Notes under the pieces: generated by a model
The model's database searches: none
The model's input: the letters and a program-made list of their open reading frames with translations, nothing else
Told to the model about the DNA's origin: nothing
Part shown: positions 35,949-44,879 of the stretch, in pieces
Position numbering within the stretch: position 1 is the stretch's first letter
Layout: every line of letters starts with the position of its first letter
NCBI RefSeq assembly: GCF_900637685.1
Contig: NZ_LR134388.1
Location: forward strand, 1,995,501 to 2,059,500
Length of the DNA: 64,000 nt
Direction of reading: 5' to 3'
Source of the DNA: Legionella sainthelensi
GTDB taxonomy: Bacteria; Pseudomonadota; Gammaproteobacteria; Legionellales; Legionellaceae
Position numbers and translations under genes: made by a program

Positions 35949-35965
35949 ATTATATGGAGATTGAA

Positions 35966-36178
35966 ATGAAAAAAAGAAGCTTAATTATTGCCGCTACAGC
36001 TGCTGCGTTGTTTACCTCAGGCGTTTATGCCTCTTCTTCCCTGGACAATAATGGGACTAACACTAACTCGCCTACCAACTTAGCAAAGAACAGTTGTAGT
36101 AGTAAGAACAATTGCAACGGTAAAAACAGCTGTAAAGGTTCTAATAAGTGCAACGCGAAAAATAGCTCTAACTCATAA
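35966..36178 (+). CDS. Bufferin-like RiPP precursor peptide with periodic cysteines
   Basis: A 70-residue product from ATG 35966, chosen because GGAGA lies at 35956-35960 and a signal peptide begins at once (KKRSLIIAATAAALFTSGVYA; cleavage probably after residue 22). A linker rich in Asn, Ser and Thr leads to a core with Cys at 44, 50, 56 and 62, each separated by five residues, in a Lys-Asn-Gly background (CNGKNSCKGSNKC). The next two genes encode a DUF692 iron enzyme and a DUF2063 partner. In bufferins this pair converts core cysteines to thiooxazoles, and the secreted peptide binds copper. This core does not look like the common DUF2282 type. Assignment as substrate is by operon position and architecture. 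Confidence 0.8.
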   Translation: MKKRSLIIAATAAALFTSGVYASSSLDNNGTNTNSPTNLAKNSCSSKNNCNGKNSCKGSNKCNAKNSSNS

Positions 36179-36186
36179 TAGGTCAC

Positions 36187-36220
36187 GTGAATTGATGTCT
36201 TATTTAAGACATCAATTCAC
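36187..36220 (+). promoter_or_regulatory. Perfect 16-bp hairpin between precursor and enzyme genes
   Basis: GTGAATTGATGTCTTA (36187-36202) and its exact complement (36205-36220) are separated by two bases, eight bases after the precursor stop. There is no T run behind it. In such operons a hairpin here often protects the precursor mRNA or lowers expression of the enzymes; that role is inferred. Confidence 0.65.
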
Positions 36221-36255
36221 CTATAACAATAAATCTCCCATCCAGGAAAAAACAG

Positions 36256-37137
36256 ATGGAAAAAAGCACACAAGCTCATCTTAACAAAAATTCATCTTTA
36301 GGAATGGGATTAGGTTTAAGAGCAGAGCATTATAGTTATATTTTAGAGCACACCCCGAAAGTAGAATGGTTTGAAATCCTCACCGAAAATTACTTGGTTG
36401 ATGGGGGGAACCCTCTTTATTACTTAGATAAAGTGCGAGAAAACTATCCTATTGTGATGCATGGTGTGTCACTATCAATTGGTAGTACAGATCCTCTGAA
36501 CCTTGAATATCTTAGGAAAGTAAAACAGCTAGCAGATAGAATTCAACCAATATGGATTTCTGATCACTTATGCTGGACTGGTGTACATCAACGTAATATG
36601 CATGATTTACTACCACTTTCTTATACAGAAAAAAACATTACGCATATTGTTGAACGAGTTAAATTCGTACAGGATTTTTACCAGCAACCAATATTGCTCG
36701 AAAATGTATCCAGTTATATCAATTACAAAGAGTCTGAAATGACGGAATGGGAATTTCTCTCTGAAATAGCCACGCATGCGGATTGTTTCATTTTATTAGA
36801 TTTAAATAATATTTATGTAAGCTCCTATAATCATGGCTTTAATCCCGAAACCTATTTACAGAATATTCCAATTGATCGCGTACGCCAGTTTCATTTAGCG
36901 GGACATTTGAATTGCGGCGATTACATTATTGATACACATGATCATCCAGTCATAACAGAAGTCTGGGAGCTATACGCCCAAGCAATTAAGCGTTTTGGCG
37001 ACGTATCAACGATGATTGAGCGTGATGATCATATTCCACCATTTGAAGAGTTATGGCAAGAATTAGAACATGCAAAAGCAATTAAAATAAGTAATTTATT
37101 GATTGAAAAAACGGATTTAGTCTATGAAACCAACTGA
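36256..37137 (+). CDS. bufB: DUF692 multinuclear non-haem iron oxidase (BufB/MbnB type)
   Basis: The 293-residue protein is a TIM-barrel MNIO enzyme by motif. Metal-ligand regions are visible along the chain: IVMHGVSLSIG, WISDHLCWTG, LLENVSSYI, ILLDLNNIYVSSYNHGF, RQFHLAGH, DTHDHPV and MIERDDH. These His, Asp, Glu and Asn residues hold two or three irons in the family. MNIOs oxidise peptide cysteines, for example to oxazolone/thioamide in methanobactin and to thiooxazole in bufferins. It follows the precursor gene and overlaps the DUF2063 gene by 14 bases, so the two are co-translated. The start at ATG 36256 has AGGAAAAA upstream. Length is normal. Confidence 0.9.
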   Translation: MEKSTQAHLNKNSSLGMGLGLRAEHYSYILEHTPKVEWFEILTENYLVDGGNPLYYLDKVRENYPIVMHGVSLSIGSTDPLNLEYLRKVKQLADRIQPIWISDHLCWTGVHQRNMHDLLPLSYTEKNITHIVERVKFVQDFYQQPILLENVSSYINYKESEMTEWEFLSEIATHADCFILLDLNNIYVSSYNHGFNPETYLQNIPIDRVRQFHLAGHLNCGDYIIDTHDHPVITEVWELYAQAIKRFGDVSTMIERDDHIPPFEELWQELEHAKAIKISNLLIEKTDLVYETN

Positions 37138-37909
37138 ATTACATACCTTATTACAAGACTCTATTCTAACTTCTCAACCACTTATTAGTCCTTACCTTGA
37201 TTCTCCACCCAAAGGATCTATTTCAGACAGAGTAGCTATCTATACCGATGGCTTTTATGCGCGATTAGAAGAAGCATTAATGAGTGACTATAGTACATTA
37301 GCGTTGGTAATGAGTGAAAGAACGTTCAGTCAGATGAGCAGAAATTATACTCATGCATATCCATCATACAACTATTCACTCAATAATTTTGGGGAAAATC
37401 TCAGCCAATTTCTAAGAGAAACTTTACCCTATAAGAAAAAACCGCATTTAGCTGAAATTGCGGAATTTGAATGGGCTGAATATCAAGCTATTGTGGCTCG
37501 TGATGCACATTTATTATCTGTAGCTGATTTGCAATCTTTACCATTAAATCAATGGCCAGAAATGAAATTTTATCTGCATCCTTCATGTAAAGTACTTATC
37601 ATGCATTGGAATAGTCTTTCTTTTATTAAAGCGTCACGTAGTAATAAGTCAACTCCCATTCCCAAGAAACTTAAAAATCCTCAATTTATCTTGATATGGC
37701 GTCGTCAACTTGAAGTGCTATACCGTGAGCTGGATTTTACTGAACTAACCATGCTCAATGCAATAATACAAGAAGCGCCGTTTATGGATATTTGTGAAAG
37801 GTTAAGTCATGAGATGTCTGAAGATGAAGTTGCAAATTATCTTGTAAGAAAATTGCATGAGTGGATTCAAGAAAATTGTTTTATAAAGAATAGTGAACAA
37901 AACTATTAA
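37124..37909 (+). CDS. bufC: DUF2063 RiPP-modification partner (BufC/MbnC type)
   Basis: A 261-residue protein with the DUF2063 pattern at the N-terminus: helical ELHTLLQDSIL, then RVAIYTDGFYARLEEALMSDYSTLALVM, and AEIAEFEWAEYQAI. In MbnBC and BufBC complexes this subunit binds the leader part of the precursor and presents it to the iron enzyme. The C-terminal half is helical with a winged-helix-like end. The ATG lies inside the 3' end of bufB (14-base overlap), the usual close coupling. It is the last gene of the operon; an inverted-repeat terminator follows. Confidence 0.85.
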   Translation: MKPTELHTLLQDSILTSQPLISPYLDSPPKGSISDRVAIYTDGFYARLEEALMSDYSTLALVMSERTFSQMSRNYTHAYPSYNYSLNNFGENLSQFLRETLPYKKKPHLAEIAEFEWAEYQAIVARDAHLLSVADLQSLPLNQWPEMKFYLHPSCKVLIMHWNSLSFIKASRSNKSTPIPKKLKNPQFILIWRRQLEVLYRELDFTELTMLNAIIQEAPFMDICERLSHEMSEDEVANYLVRKLHEWIQENCFIKNSEQNY

Positions 37910-37938
37910 TGCATTGCATTCGCTCTGATGAAGCATCC

Positions 37939-37966
37939 TAAGCAGCAATTTGAACATTGCTGCTTA
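37939..37966. terminator. Bidirectional hairpin between bufC and hpt
   Basis: TAAGCAGCAAT (37939-37949) pairs perfectly with ATTGCTGCTTA (37956-37966) over a six-base loop, between two convergent genes. There is no long T run. Confidence 0.65.
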
Positions 37967-37992
37967 ACCTAATGCCTAATCGCATTAACAGA

Positions 37993-38553
37993 TTATTCGT
38001 GATCTGGATGCACTACAAAAATACCGGGTGCATTGCGAAGGTACTCGTTGTAATCCATACCATAACCGAATATATAATGATCTTCTACCTCTAAACCAAC
38101 AAAATCAGCCTTTGATAATCCATTGGTTACGCGCTTGCGATATTTGTCTACTAAAACAGCACTGTATACTTTTGCAGCACCTAAAGCTTTTATTTCAGAA
38201 ATAATTGATGCCAAAGTTACGCCTCCATCAAGAATATCATCAACAACAAGAACTGTCCGTCCTTTCAAATTCTCTGAGGGCTTTACTTTCCAAACTATTT
38301 CATTACCGACTAAGCCACCTCGATAACGAGTTGCGTGGACATAATCCACTTCTAAAGGAAAATCTAAACGTGGTAATAAGTTACCTAAAAGAACCAAACC
38401 ACCTACCATAACACAAACAAGTACTGGATTTTCAGCTTGTAATTCTTTATGAATATTAATCGCCATTCGATCAAGCGCAGCTTCAACCTCATTTGTCGTA
38501 TACAAGCAAGTTGATTTCTCATAAACATCTTTGATTTTATCTGGAATAGTCAT
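37993..38553 (-). CDS. hpt: Hypoxanthine (guanine) phosphoribosyltransferase
   Basis: A 186-residue purine-salvage enzyme that joins hypoxanthine or guanine to PRPP. The PRPP loop [14 protein letters not shown] is characteristic, with [14 protein letters not shown] before it and the flexible-loop region HATRYRGG after residue 75. [23 protein letters not shown] is the typical purine-binding C-terminal part. Start chosen at ATG 38553 because AGAGGA precedes it by six bases; an in-frame TTG six codons earlier is unlikely. The DUF1820 gene lies upstream by about 40 bases on the same strand and is probably co-transcribed. Confidence 0.93.
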   Translation of the reverse strand: MTIPDKIKDVYEKSTCLYTTNEVEAALDRMAINIHKELQAENPVLVCVMVGGLVLLGNLLPRLDFPLEVDYVHATRYRGGLVGNEIVWKVKPSENLKGRTVLVVDDILDGGVTLASIISEIKALGAAKVYSAVLVDKYRKRVTNGLSKADFVGLEVEDHYIFGYGMDYNEYLRNAPGIFVVHPDHE

Positions 38554-38594
38554 TGTAAATCCTCTAGGCAAAATTGGTTCTCGCTAAATATTTA

Positions 38595-38921
38595 TTACTC
38601 TTTTATTTTCCCTGTTCCAGGAAAAGGGCTAACTTTGCTGCCATAGCCTGGATTATCTTTGACTTTGGCTGTTCCTTGTTTGGTTACTTCATCGATGCGA
38701 TAAATTGAGTGCATAGGAATAAAAGTTCGTTTTACACCATTAAATTCAATTTTTAACCGCTCTTCAGAAGGATCCACAACCAATGAGGTTTGCTCACCGA
38801 ACACGAGTTCTTCAACTTCAAGAAACCCAAACAGATCACTTTCCTTTACCGAGCGAGCATAAATTTCATAAATTGCTTCTTGATTAGCAAAAGTGATTTT
38901 GAATATTGTTTTCTTATTCAT
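38595..38921 (-). CDS. DUF1820 family protein
   Basis: This 108-residue protein fits the DUF1820 family over its length: IFKITFANQEAIYEIYARSV at the start, LFGFLEVEELVFGE..SLVVDPSEERLK in the middle, and PMHSIYRIDEVTKQGTAKV with a GSKVSPFPG tail. It is a small cytosolic gammaproteobacterial protein with no known function. It lies about 40 bases upstream of hpt, a pairing probably conserved within an operon. No catalytic motif is evident. Confidence 0.88.
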   Translation of the reverse strand: MNKKTIFKITFANQEAIYEIYARSVKESDLFGFLEVEELVFGEQTSLVVDPSEERLKIEFNGVKRTFIPMHSIYRIDEVTKQGTAKVKDNPGYGSKVSPFPGTGKIKE

Positions 38922-39073
38922 AAAACTAACCTTATCTTATGAGAATGCGAAGTATACAAAAACACAGGTACTCTGTTCAAATTAAATTAACTCAGTTATA
39001 TGATATATAATATCTTATCCTTTGTAATCATGGTCTGTAACTCGCATTTCATTACATACATGCTAATCTTTAA

Positions 39074-39712
39074 ATGATCAAGAATTATTTTAATTTCTTA
39101 GATGAAGATAAGATGTTACTCATTGAGGCAATGTATATGACACCACAACTGCAAGCAGAAGTAGTTCCTTTAAATAAAATGATTTTTTTTCAAAATCTAG
39201 CACTAGGTCCACAACAATCAGATTTCATCGATCATTTTAAATCAGAATGTATTGCTTTTGAAAATAATGAAGGAATAAAAAAACAACGTGAACAACTCCT
39301 TCTTCAGCATCCCCCTATCCTCTCTTTTCAGAATGAACATCAGGAAAAAAGATTTTATGAGCATGAGGTTCAAAAGCATCAGCCATTTTGTTGTGGTAGA
39401 ATAACGCCAATAAGTATTGTATTTATGAGTGATATTGTTTTTTCGCCAAAAGATAATTATGTCTTTTCTCCTGGAAACGGTAAATTTTATACAGGAAGCC
39501 AAAAAGCGATTGATGAAAATTTAAAACTAGATATTAGACAAGCATCTTTTGGTAGCGCGGAACAAAGTGCATTAATGAATGATTTAAAAACATTTGATGT
39601 TACCATTTCGCAACGAAGTCAATCTAATGCATCAGTGGAAATAGATGCTCCGACATTATCCGAATTAAAAAGCCCTAGCCCGTTTAATATGAACCTAAAA
39701 CCAAAAGATTAG
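39074..39712 (+). CDS. Orphan 212-residue hydrophilic protein
   Basis: A complete frame from ATG 39074 with no recognised family. No signal peptide or membrane segment. The middle part contains CCGRITPISIVFMSDIVFSPKDNYVFSPGNGKFYTG, which looks like a beta-rich domain. The C-terminal 40 residues are Ser, Asn and Pro rich, as in exported effectors. A consensus TATAAT lies at 39006-39011, but no PmrA box is seen at the position used by the two other genes. Flanking genes are core, so this may be a local insertion. Function unknown. Confidence 0.6.
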   Translation: MIKNYFNFLDEDKMLLIEAMYMTPQLQAEVVPLNKMIFFQNLALGPQQSDFIDHFKSECIAFENNEGIKKQREQLLLQHPPILSFQNEHQEKRFYEHEVQKHQPFCCGRITPISIVFMSDIVFSPKDNYVFSPGNGKFYTGSQKAIDENLKLDIRQASFGSAEQSALMNDLKTFDVTISQRSQSNASVEIDAPTLSELKSPSPFNMNLKPKD

Positions 39713-39758
39713 TTAAAACACAGAAGCAATTCAATCAATTGCAAATGAAATTTTCCAA

Positions 39759-40496
39759 TTAAATTGGCTGTAATGGTGCTTCATAATCTTTTATTGGTTT
39801 ATTTATTAATTTTATCTGTAGTGATGGCTCGATGAGTTGATATTTTTGTGCAATGTAACAATAAAATCCAGAGGGAAACGGCCACAGCATTTTTCCTATT
39901 TCATCTAAAAAAGTGAATTTTTTAATGAGAGTAGGATTACTCACTGGAGGAATATAGCAAAAACTACTTAGAGAGTATTGTCGATAACCTCTTTGTAAAA
40001 ATATCCTATTAAGATTAAAAGGAGTACGCATTTTAACTTTGAGATCGCTATAACAATGGAGCAATCCCATCCTCATGGCGCCACCCCACAAGCTCCAAGG
40101 ATTAATACCTAATAAAATAACAAAACCCATAGGACTAAGTACACGATCAATTTCATCAATAAGACTAAGACTGCTCCCGAAAGTCTCTAGTGTAAGTGGG
40201 ACAATAATACAATCTATACTATTACGATCTAAAGGAAGTTGATTTAAAGCACATTCTATTTGGGATTTTTTGTTGCCCAAATAAAAGGGAGAAGCAATCC
40301 ATTTATGCAGGTAGTTAAATTTCTTTAACCAGGGATTATCGCCGCAATTTCCTAATTGCAATAATATCTCACCATATGAATATTCCATTGTAGAGTCGAG
40401 ATTAACCAAAAACTCATGGGCAACAAAATGCCCCAAAGGCGAATGAAACCATGTATTCAGGGCGCGATATTGTTTTATTTGATGTTCAATCAACAA
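39759..40496 (-). CDS. YafS-like SAM-dependent methyltransferase
   Basis: The 245-residue protein matches the YafS-like group of Methyltransf_11 proteins, commonly found beside gloB and rnhA. Visible elements are WFHSPLGHFVAHEF at the start, a degraded motif I (ILLQLGNCGD), SIDCIIVPLTLETFG (motif IV region) and LSPMGFVILLGINPWSLWG. In gammaproteobacteria such proteins are of unknown substrate. It is preceded by a gene-poor stretch of about 430 bases. Motif I is weak but typical of this subgroup, so activity is not excluded. Confidence 0.8.
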   Translation of the reverse strand: MLIEHQIKQYRALNTWFHSPLGHFVAHEFLVNLDSTMEYSYGEILLQLGNCGDNPWLKKFNYLHKWIASPFYLGNKKSQIECALNQLPLDRNSIDCIIVPLTLETFGSSLSLIDEIDRVLSPMGFVILLGINPWSLWGGAMRMGLLHCYSDLKVKMRTPFNLNRIFLQRGYRQYSLSSFCYIPPVSNPTLIKKFTFLDEIGKMLWPFPSGFYCYIAQKYQLIEPSLQIKLINKPIKDYEAPLQPI

Positions 40497-40927
40497 AATA
40501 ATGCCTTTTAAAATAGTTAATCCTGAATTAAACTACAATACAACGAGTTTTAGGTACAGACAATCAATTTTATTTGCGTCCAGCTTTGAAGGAACCTATT
40601 ATTGGTTCAAATAGATTCACTTCGTTGGTAAGCTGCCTTTGATCACGAGCTCCATAGTCATACTTGAACAAACATAATCCCTGATTAATAATTGCGTTAA
40701 ATATGACTTTTCAGTAAGTGATTATGAAAGCTTCAGTACATAAAGAGCGAGTTATAGGGAGTTAGAATTGCCAATATGCCTCCATTTGCCCGCACTTTTT
40801 GATAGAGTTTAGAATGAATTTTTTTCATGTCTCTTTTCTTGCCAAATAAAATGAATCATCTCGTCTTGATTAAAACCCGTGCTTTTGTTGAATGCATTAA
40901 CTATAGTTAATATTATTATAACGCTAA
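40497..40927. other. Gene-free spacer between the methyltransferase and pilB
   Basis: About 430 bases without a supported gene in any frame. It must contain the divergent promoters. A weak GAACC-GGTTC inverted repeat near 40590-40607 is the only structure seen. Confidence 0.5.
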
Positions 40928-42655
40928 ATGGAATTTATGTTAGGAAGCAATGATTTTAAATTATATGGTATAGGCCAGCTTTTTGTCTTGGAAAAACTTC
41001 TAGAAAAATCTAAGGCGATAGAGTTCTATAAGCTTGCCGATGCTGAAAAAATTTCTTTAGTCCAATATCTTGTTAAAAACAATATATTATCTGCAACACA
41101 AATTGCCAGCACAGCCTCACAAAATTTTGGCGTGCCTATGCTGGATCTCGATTGTATTGATATAGAAACACTTCCCACAACTTTGGTAAATGAGACCTTA
41201 ATCCGTCGTCATTCAATGCTTCCGTTATTTTGTCGAGGAAATCTTTTATATTTAGCCACTGAAGATCCAAGCAATCAAACCTCATTGAAAGAAATCCAAT
41301 TTCAAACTGGACTAAATACTTATGCCATCGTCGTAGAAGCAGATAAGCTCAATGTTCTAATTGATCAGTTGCTCACCACTAAAGAAAACCAATGCTTATC
41401 CGAGTTTGTTGGTGATACTAATGAGATGGATGGACTCATTATTAATGAAGATGAAGAGCATGAGCTCAATGCGCCAATTTCCATAACAGAGGACGCTCCA
41501 ATCGTTAAATTTGTCAATAAGATTCTTCTTGATGCCATTAAACAAGGAGCGTCTGATATTCATTTTGAGCCTTATGATAAAGAATATCGTATACGATACC
41601 GCCAAGATGGAATTTTACATGAAATAGCAACGCCACCTGCAAGATTAGCAGCCAGAATTACTGCCCGCATCAAAATTATGTCTTGTTTGGATATTTCTGA
41701 AAGACGTATTCCACAAGATGGCGCTTTTAAAATGAAATTATCTAAATCAAGAACTATCGATTTTAGGGTTAGCACCTGCCCTACTATTGCTGGTGAAAAA
41801 GTGGTCACTCGTATTCTTGACCCAGGTTCTGTTAAATTAGGTATTGAAGCCTTAGGCTTTAGCCCTCTGCAAAGAGAGCATTTTGTCCATGCAATTCAAT
41901 GCCCACAAGGTATGATTTTGGTTACTGGTCCTACAGGAAGTGGTAAAACCGTTACGTTGTATACGGCATTAAATATACTTAATACCAAGGAAGTGAATAT
42001 TTCGACTGCTGAAGATCCTGTAGAAATCAAAATGCCTGGCATTAATCAAGTGAACATTAATCCTAAGGCGGGATTAACCTTTTCGAATGCCCTACGATCT
42101 TTTTTACGCCAAGACCCGGACATCATTATGGTGGGAGAAATACGTGACTTGGAAACTGCAGAAATAGCAGTTAAAGCATCACAAACGGGACATTTAGTAC
42201 TTTCGACCTTACATACGAATAGTGCTTCTGAAACGTTAAATCGTCTGGTGAATATGGGAATTCCAACTTTTAATATTACCAGCTCCGTCACCCTCATTAT
42301 TGCGCAGCGTCTGGCTCGTAAATTATGCGAGCATTGTAAAATTTTAAGAGATGACTTCACTAAATCTGGATTACTCGAATTAGGATTTACAGAAGCAGAC
42401 GTACAAGAAATTAAGTTATACAAAGCGGTTGGTTGTAATAAATGTTCCGGTGGATACCGAGGAAGAATTGGATTATTTGAAGTATTGCCTATGACTAAAA
42501 CCATCGGCCAGTTAATCATGTCAGGGGGTAATGCTCTTGATATTCTAAAAGCGGCTCAAGACGAAGGCATGCTGACTATTTACCAATCTGGGCTTGAAAA
42601 GATAAAACACGGTATTACAACTATAGAGGAGGTCAATCGGGTAACCGTTGATTAA
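40928..42655 (+). CDS. pilB: Type IV pilus assembly ATPase PilB
   Basis: A 575-residue hexameric ATPase that drives pilus extension at the inner membrane. It has an N-terminal T2SSE_N domain, then Walker A GPTGSGKTVTLY, the Asp box EDPVEIKMPGINQV, Walker B IIMVGEIRDLETAEI and His box GHLVLSTLHTN. The paired cysteines of the zinc site are present (CEHC and CNKCSGGYRGR). Length is normal. The gene starts the pilB-pilC-pilD order typical of gammaproteobacteria; pilC follows after 12 bases. In Legionella these genes also serve competence and the type II system through the shared peptidase. An alternative ATG lies three codons downstream. Confidence 0.96.
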   Translation: MEFMLGSNDFKLYGIGQLFVLEKLLEKSKAIEFYKLADAEKISLVQYLVKNNILSATQIASTASQNFGVPMLDLDCIDIETLPTTLVNETLIRRHSMLPLFCRGNLLYLATEDPSNQTSLKEIQFQTGLNTYAIVVEADKLNVLIDQLLTTKENQCLSEFVGDTNEMDGLIINEDEEHELNAPISITEDAPIVKFVNKILLDAIKQGASDIHFEPYDKEYRIRYRQDGILHEIATPPARLAARITARIKIMSCLDISERRIPQDGAFKMKLSKSRTIDFRVSTCPTIAGEKVVTRILDPGSVKLGIEALGFSPLQREHFVHAIQCPQGMILVTGPTGSGKTVTLYTALNILNTKEVNISTAEDPVEIKMPGINQVNINPKAGLTFSNALRSFLRQDPDIIMVGEIRDLETAEIAVKASQTGHLVLSTLHTNSASETLNRLVNMGIPTFNITSSVTLIIAQRLARKLCEHCKILRDDFTKSGLLELGFTEADVQEIKLYKAVGCNKCSGGYRGRIGLFEVLPMTKTIGQLIMSGGNALDILKAAQDEGMLTIYQSGLEKIKHGITTIEEVNRVTVD

Positions 42656-42667
42656 CTACATAAAAAA

Positions 42668-43888
42668 ATGAAAAAAAATGCAAATACCACGTTAACTTTT
42701 CATTACACAGGAATTAATAAAGCTTCTCAAAAAATCAATGGGGATATAGAAGCGAGAAGCATTGCTTTAGCTAAAGTTGAACTACGTAAACAAGGGATTA
42801 CTATTAGTAAGATTGTCAAAAAGCGAGCCCCATTTTTAAAACGAAAAAGCAGAAAAGTTAAATCTTCAGATATTACTGTGTTTAGCCGTCAATTGGCGAC
42901 AATGATTGAATCAGGTATCCCTTTAGTACAATCTTTTGATATTGTAGCAAAAGGACAAACGAACAAACGTCTCAAAGAGTTAATTGAGCAGATTAAGCAT
43001 GATGTGGAAACAGGCTTAACACTTTCTGAGTCCTTAAAAAAGCATCCCTCTCATTTTAATGATTTATTTTGCAATTTAGTCGATGCTGGCGAAAAATCAG
43101 GTTCTCTCGATACTATGCTAAATAAAATTGCTACTTATAAAGAAAAAATAGAAACCATAAAAAAGAAAATCAAAAAAGCATTAACCTACCCTATAGCCGT
43201 GATCGTGGTAGCTATTATTGTTACTGCCGGATTACTGATTTTTGTGGTGCCTCAGTTTGAGGCATTATTTAAAGGTTTTGGGGCAGATTTACCCATGATG
43301 ACAAAAGCAGTAGTAAACCTTTCTAATTTTTTCCAATCCTATTGGTATCTTATTTTTGGCTCATTAATTGGAGCTGTTTACGCTTTTATTTATGCAGTAA
43401 AGCACTCTTCGCAGTTTGCTCAAAATGTCGATAAAACCCTCTTAAAAATACCTGTAATTGGCCCCATTATTGAGAAAGCTGCGATTGCGCGTTTTGCACG
43501 AACACTATCAATTACCTTCGCTGCAGGACTGCCTTTGGTTGAAGCACTCAAATCAGTAGCAGGTGCCACAGGAAACATTATTTTTTCTAACGCAACAAAT
43601 AAAATCAGAGATGAAGTTTCTACTGGACAACAAATGAATAAAGCTATGGAAAATACTCACCTATTTCCCAATATGGTAATTCAAATGGTTGCCATAGGCG
43701 AAGAATCAGGTGCATTAGAAAGAATGTTAAGCAAAGTTGCTGATTTTTATGAAGAAGATGTTGATAATGCTGTAGACTCGCTCAGTAGTTTACTAGAACC
43801 TATAATTATGACTATTTTAGGAGTTCTAGTGGGAGGCCTTGTGGTTTCAATGTACTTGCCAATATTTAAATTAGGAGCGGCAATATAA
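42668..43888 (+). CDS. pilC: Type IV pilus inner-membrane platform protein PilC
   Basis: A 406-residue protein with two T2SSF repeats. The first contains FSRQLATMIESGIPLVQSF and GEKSGSLDTML; the second contains FARTLSITFAAGLPLVEAL and GEESGALERML. Three transmembrane segments are evident at about residues 168-190, 218-240 and 375-397. It forms the membrane platform contacted by PilB. It follows pilB by 12 bases and has normal length. A hairpin lies just after its stop, before pilD. Confidence 0.95.
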   Translation: MKKNANTTLTFHYTGINKASQKINGDIEARSIALAKVELRKQGITISKIVKKRAPFLKRKSRKVKSSDITVFSRQLATMIESGIPLVQSFDIVAKGQTNKRLKELIEQIKHDVETGLTLSESLKKHPSHFNDLFCNLVDAGEKSGSLDTMLNKIATYKEKIETIKKKIKKALTYPIAVIVVAIIVTAGLLIFVVPQFEALFKGFGADLPMMTKAVVNLSNFFQSYWYLIFGSLIGAVYAFIYAVKHSSQFAQNVDKTLLKIPVIGPIIEKAAIARFARTLSITFAAGLPLVEALKSVAGATGNIIFSNATNKIRDEVSTGQQMNKAMENTHLFPNMVIQMVAIGEESGALERMLSKVADFYEEDVDNAVDSLSSLLEPIIMTILGVLVGGLVVSMYLPIFKLGAAI

Positions 43889-43906
43889 GAGTTTCTTATT
43901 AATAGC

Positions 43907-43931
43907 CTAGGCATCGCGAAGCGAGTCCTAG
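43907..43931. repeat. Imperfect hairpin between pilC and pilD, possible dispersed repeat
   Basis: CTAGGCATCGC (43907-43917) pairs with GCGAGTCCTAG (43921-43931) around a GAA loop, with two central mismatches. A second G/A-rich stem follows (CTGGG...CCCAG, about 43950-43974). Either could lower read-through from pilC into pilD. Confidence 0.5.
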
Positions 43932-43997
43932 ATTTTGTATTACTTTCTGGGGATTTTTCACTGAAAACCCAGACTTAACTGTAGGTAGGTCTGTTTG

Positions 43998-44858
43998 ATG
44001 GTATATGATTTAATCACTCATAATACATGGTTGATGTATCTTTTTATCGCACTATTTTCACTTACTGTAGGAAGCTTACTTAACGTGATTATATACCGCT
44101 TGCCTATAATGCTCGAAATCGAGTGGCGGCAACAATATAATGAATTAATGGGAATTAAAGAAGATAAAGAACCTAAAATTAATTTATTTTTCCCCCGATC
44201 ATTTTGTCCTTCATGCAAAGCGATGGTAAAAGCATGGCAAAACATCCCTATTTTAAGCTACATTTTTTTGCGTAGGCGTTGTTATCAATGCAAAAGCCCT
44301 ATTCCAATCCGTTATCCTTTAATTGAATTAAGTACCATGCTTCTTTCCCTGTATGCAAGTTGGCATTTTGGATTTACGATACAATTGCTTTTTGCATTAA
44401 TGGCTATATGGATTTTAATTTGTTTAATTTTTATTGATTTGGATCATCAAATATTACCCGATTGCCTTACCTTAAGCTTATTGTGGTTGGGGTTAATCGC
44501 CAATACTGCCAACTTATTTACACCTATATCTCAAGCAGTGCTGAGTGCGGCAATCGCCTATCTGGGAATGTGGTTGTTTATAAAATTATTCTACTTATTT
44601 ACTGGTAAAATAGGTATGGGGAATGGTGATTTTAAATTACTTGCTGCGTTTGCCGCTTGGTTAGGCTGGATATACTTACCTTTAATTCTACTTCTTTCCT
44701 CAATTAGTGGTACAATTATTGGCCTATTATATTTGTATTCAAAAGGTAAAACAAAAGAGACAGCCATTCCCTTTGGTCCCTTTTTATGTATAAGCGGATT
44801 AATATGTTTGTTTTGGGGAAAATATATAGTGAGCTGGTACTTACATTTTTGGATGTAA
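43998..44858 (+). CDS. pilD: Prepilin peptidase / N-methyltransferase PilD
   Basis: A 286-residue polytopic membrane protein. It has the cytoplasmic zinc-binding cysteine pairs (CPSC and CYQC, 72-bp apart) and the two aspartate motifs of A24 aspartic peptidases: FIDLDHQILPD and GMGNGDFKLLAA. It cleaves and methylates type IV prepilins and type II pseudopilins. ATG 43998 is chosen over the adjacent TTG. A DISCRETE HAD-phosphatase gene follows by about 20 bases, so a short operon is likely, although cell-wall or pilus roles of that neighbour are not implied. Confidence 0.95.
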   Translation: MVYDLITHNTWLMYLFIALFSLTVGSLLNVIIYRLPIMLEIEWRQQYNELMGIKEDKEPKINLFFPRSFCPSCKAMVKAWQNIPILSYIFLRRRCYQCKSPIPIRYPLIELSTMLLSLYASWHFGFTIQLLFALMAIWILICLIFIDLDHQILPDCLTLSLLWLGLIANTANLFTPISQAVLSAAIAYLGMWLFIKLFYLFTGKIGMGNGDFKLLAAFAAWLGWIYLPLILLLSSISGTIIGLLYLYSKGKTKETAIPFGPFLCISGLICLFWGKYIVSWYLHFWM

Positions 44859-44879
44859 AATGACTAGGAGGAGTCATTA

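Noticed and set aside
35828-35965. Upstream extension of the precursor gene reading through the 12-bp repeats (Leu-Phe-Pro-Trp repeats)
   Set aside because: The upstream start has no ribosome-binding site, the predicted promoter lies inside this stretch, and ATG 35966 with GGAGA begins a proper signal peptide.
38960-39011. PmrA box ahead of the gene at 39074
   Set aside because: TATAAT is present, but the sequence at the expected position (AAATTAAAT-TA-ACTCAGTTA) does not fit the tandem motif well.
39759-40496. Polyketide or quinone methyltransferase linked to the type III PKS
   Set aside because: It is 27 kb away and resembles the YafS-like group, not small-molecule tailoring enzymes.
42046-42519. 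157-codon minus-strand frame
   Set aside because: It is antisense to the conserved Walker B and zinc region of pilB; no ribosome-binding site or family match.
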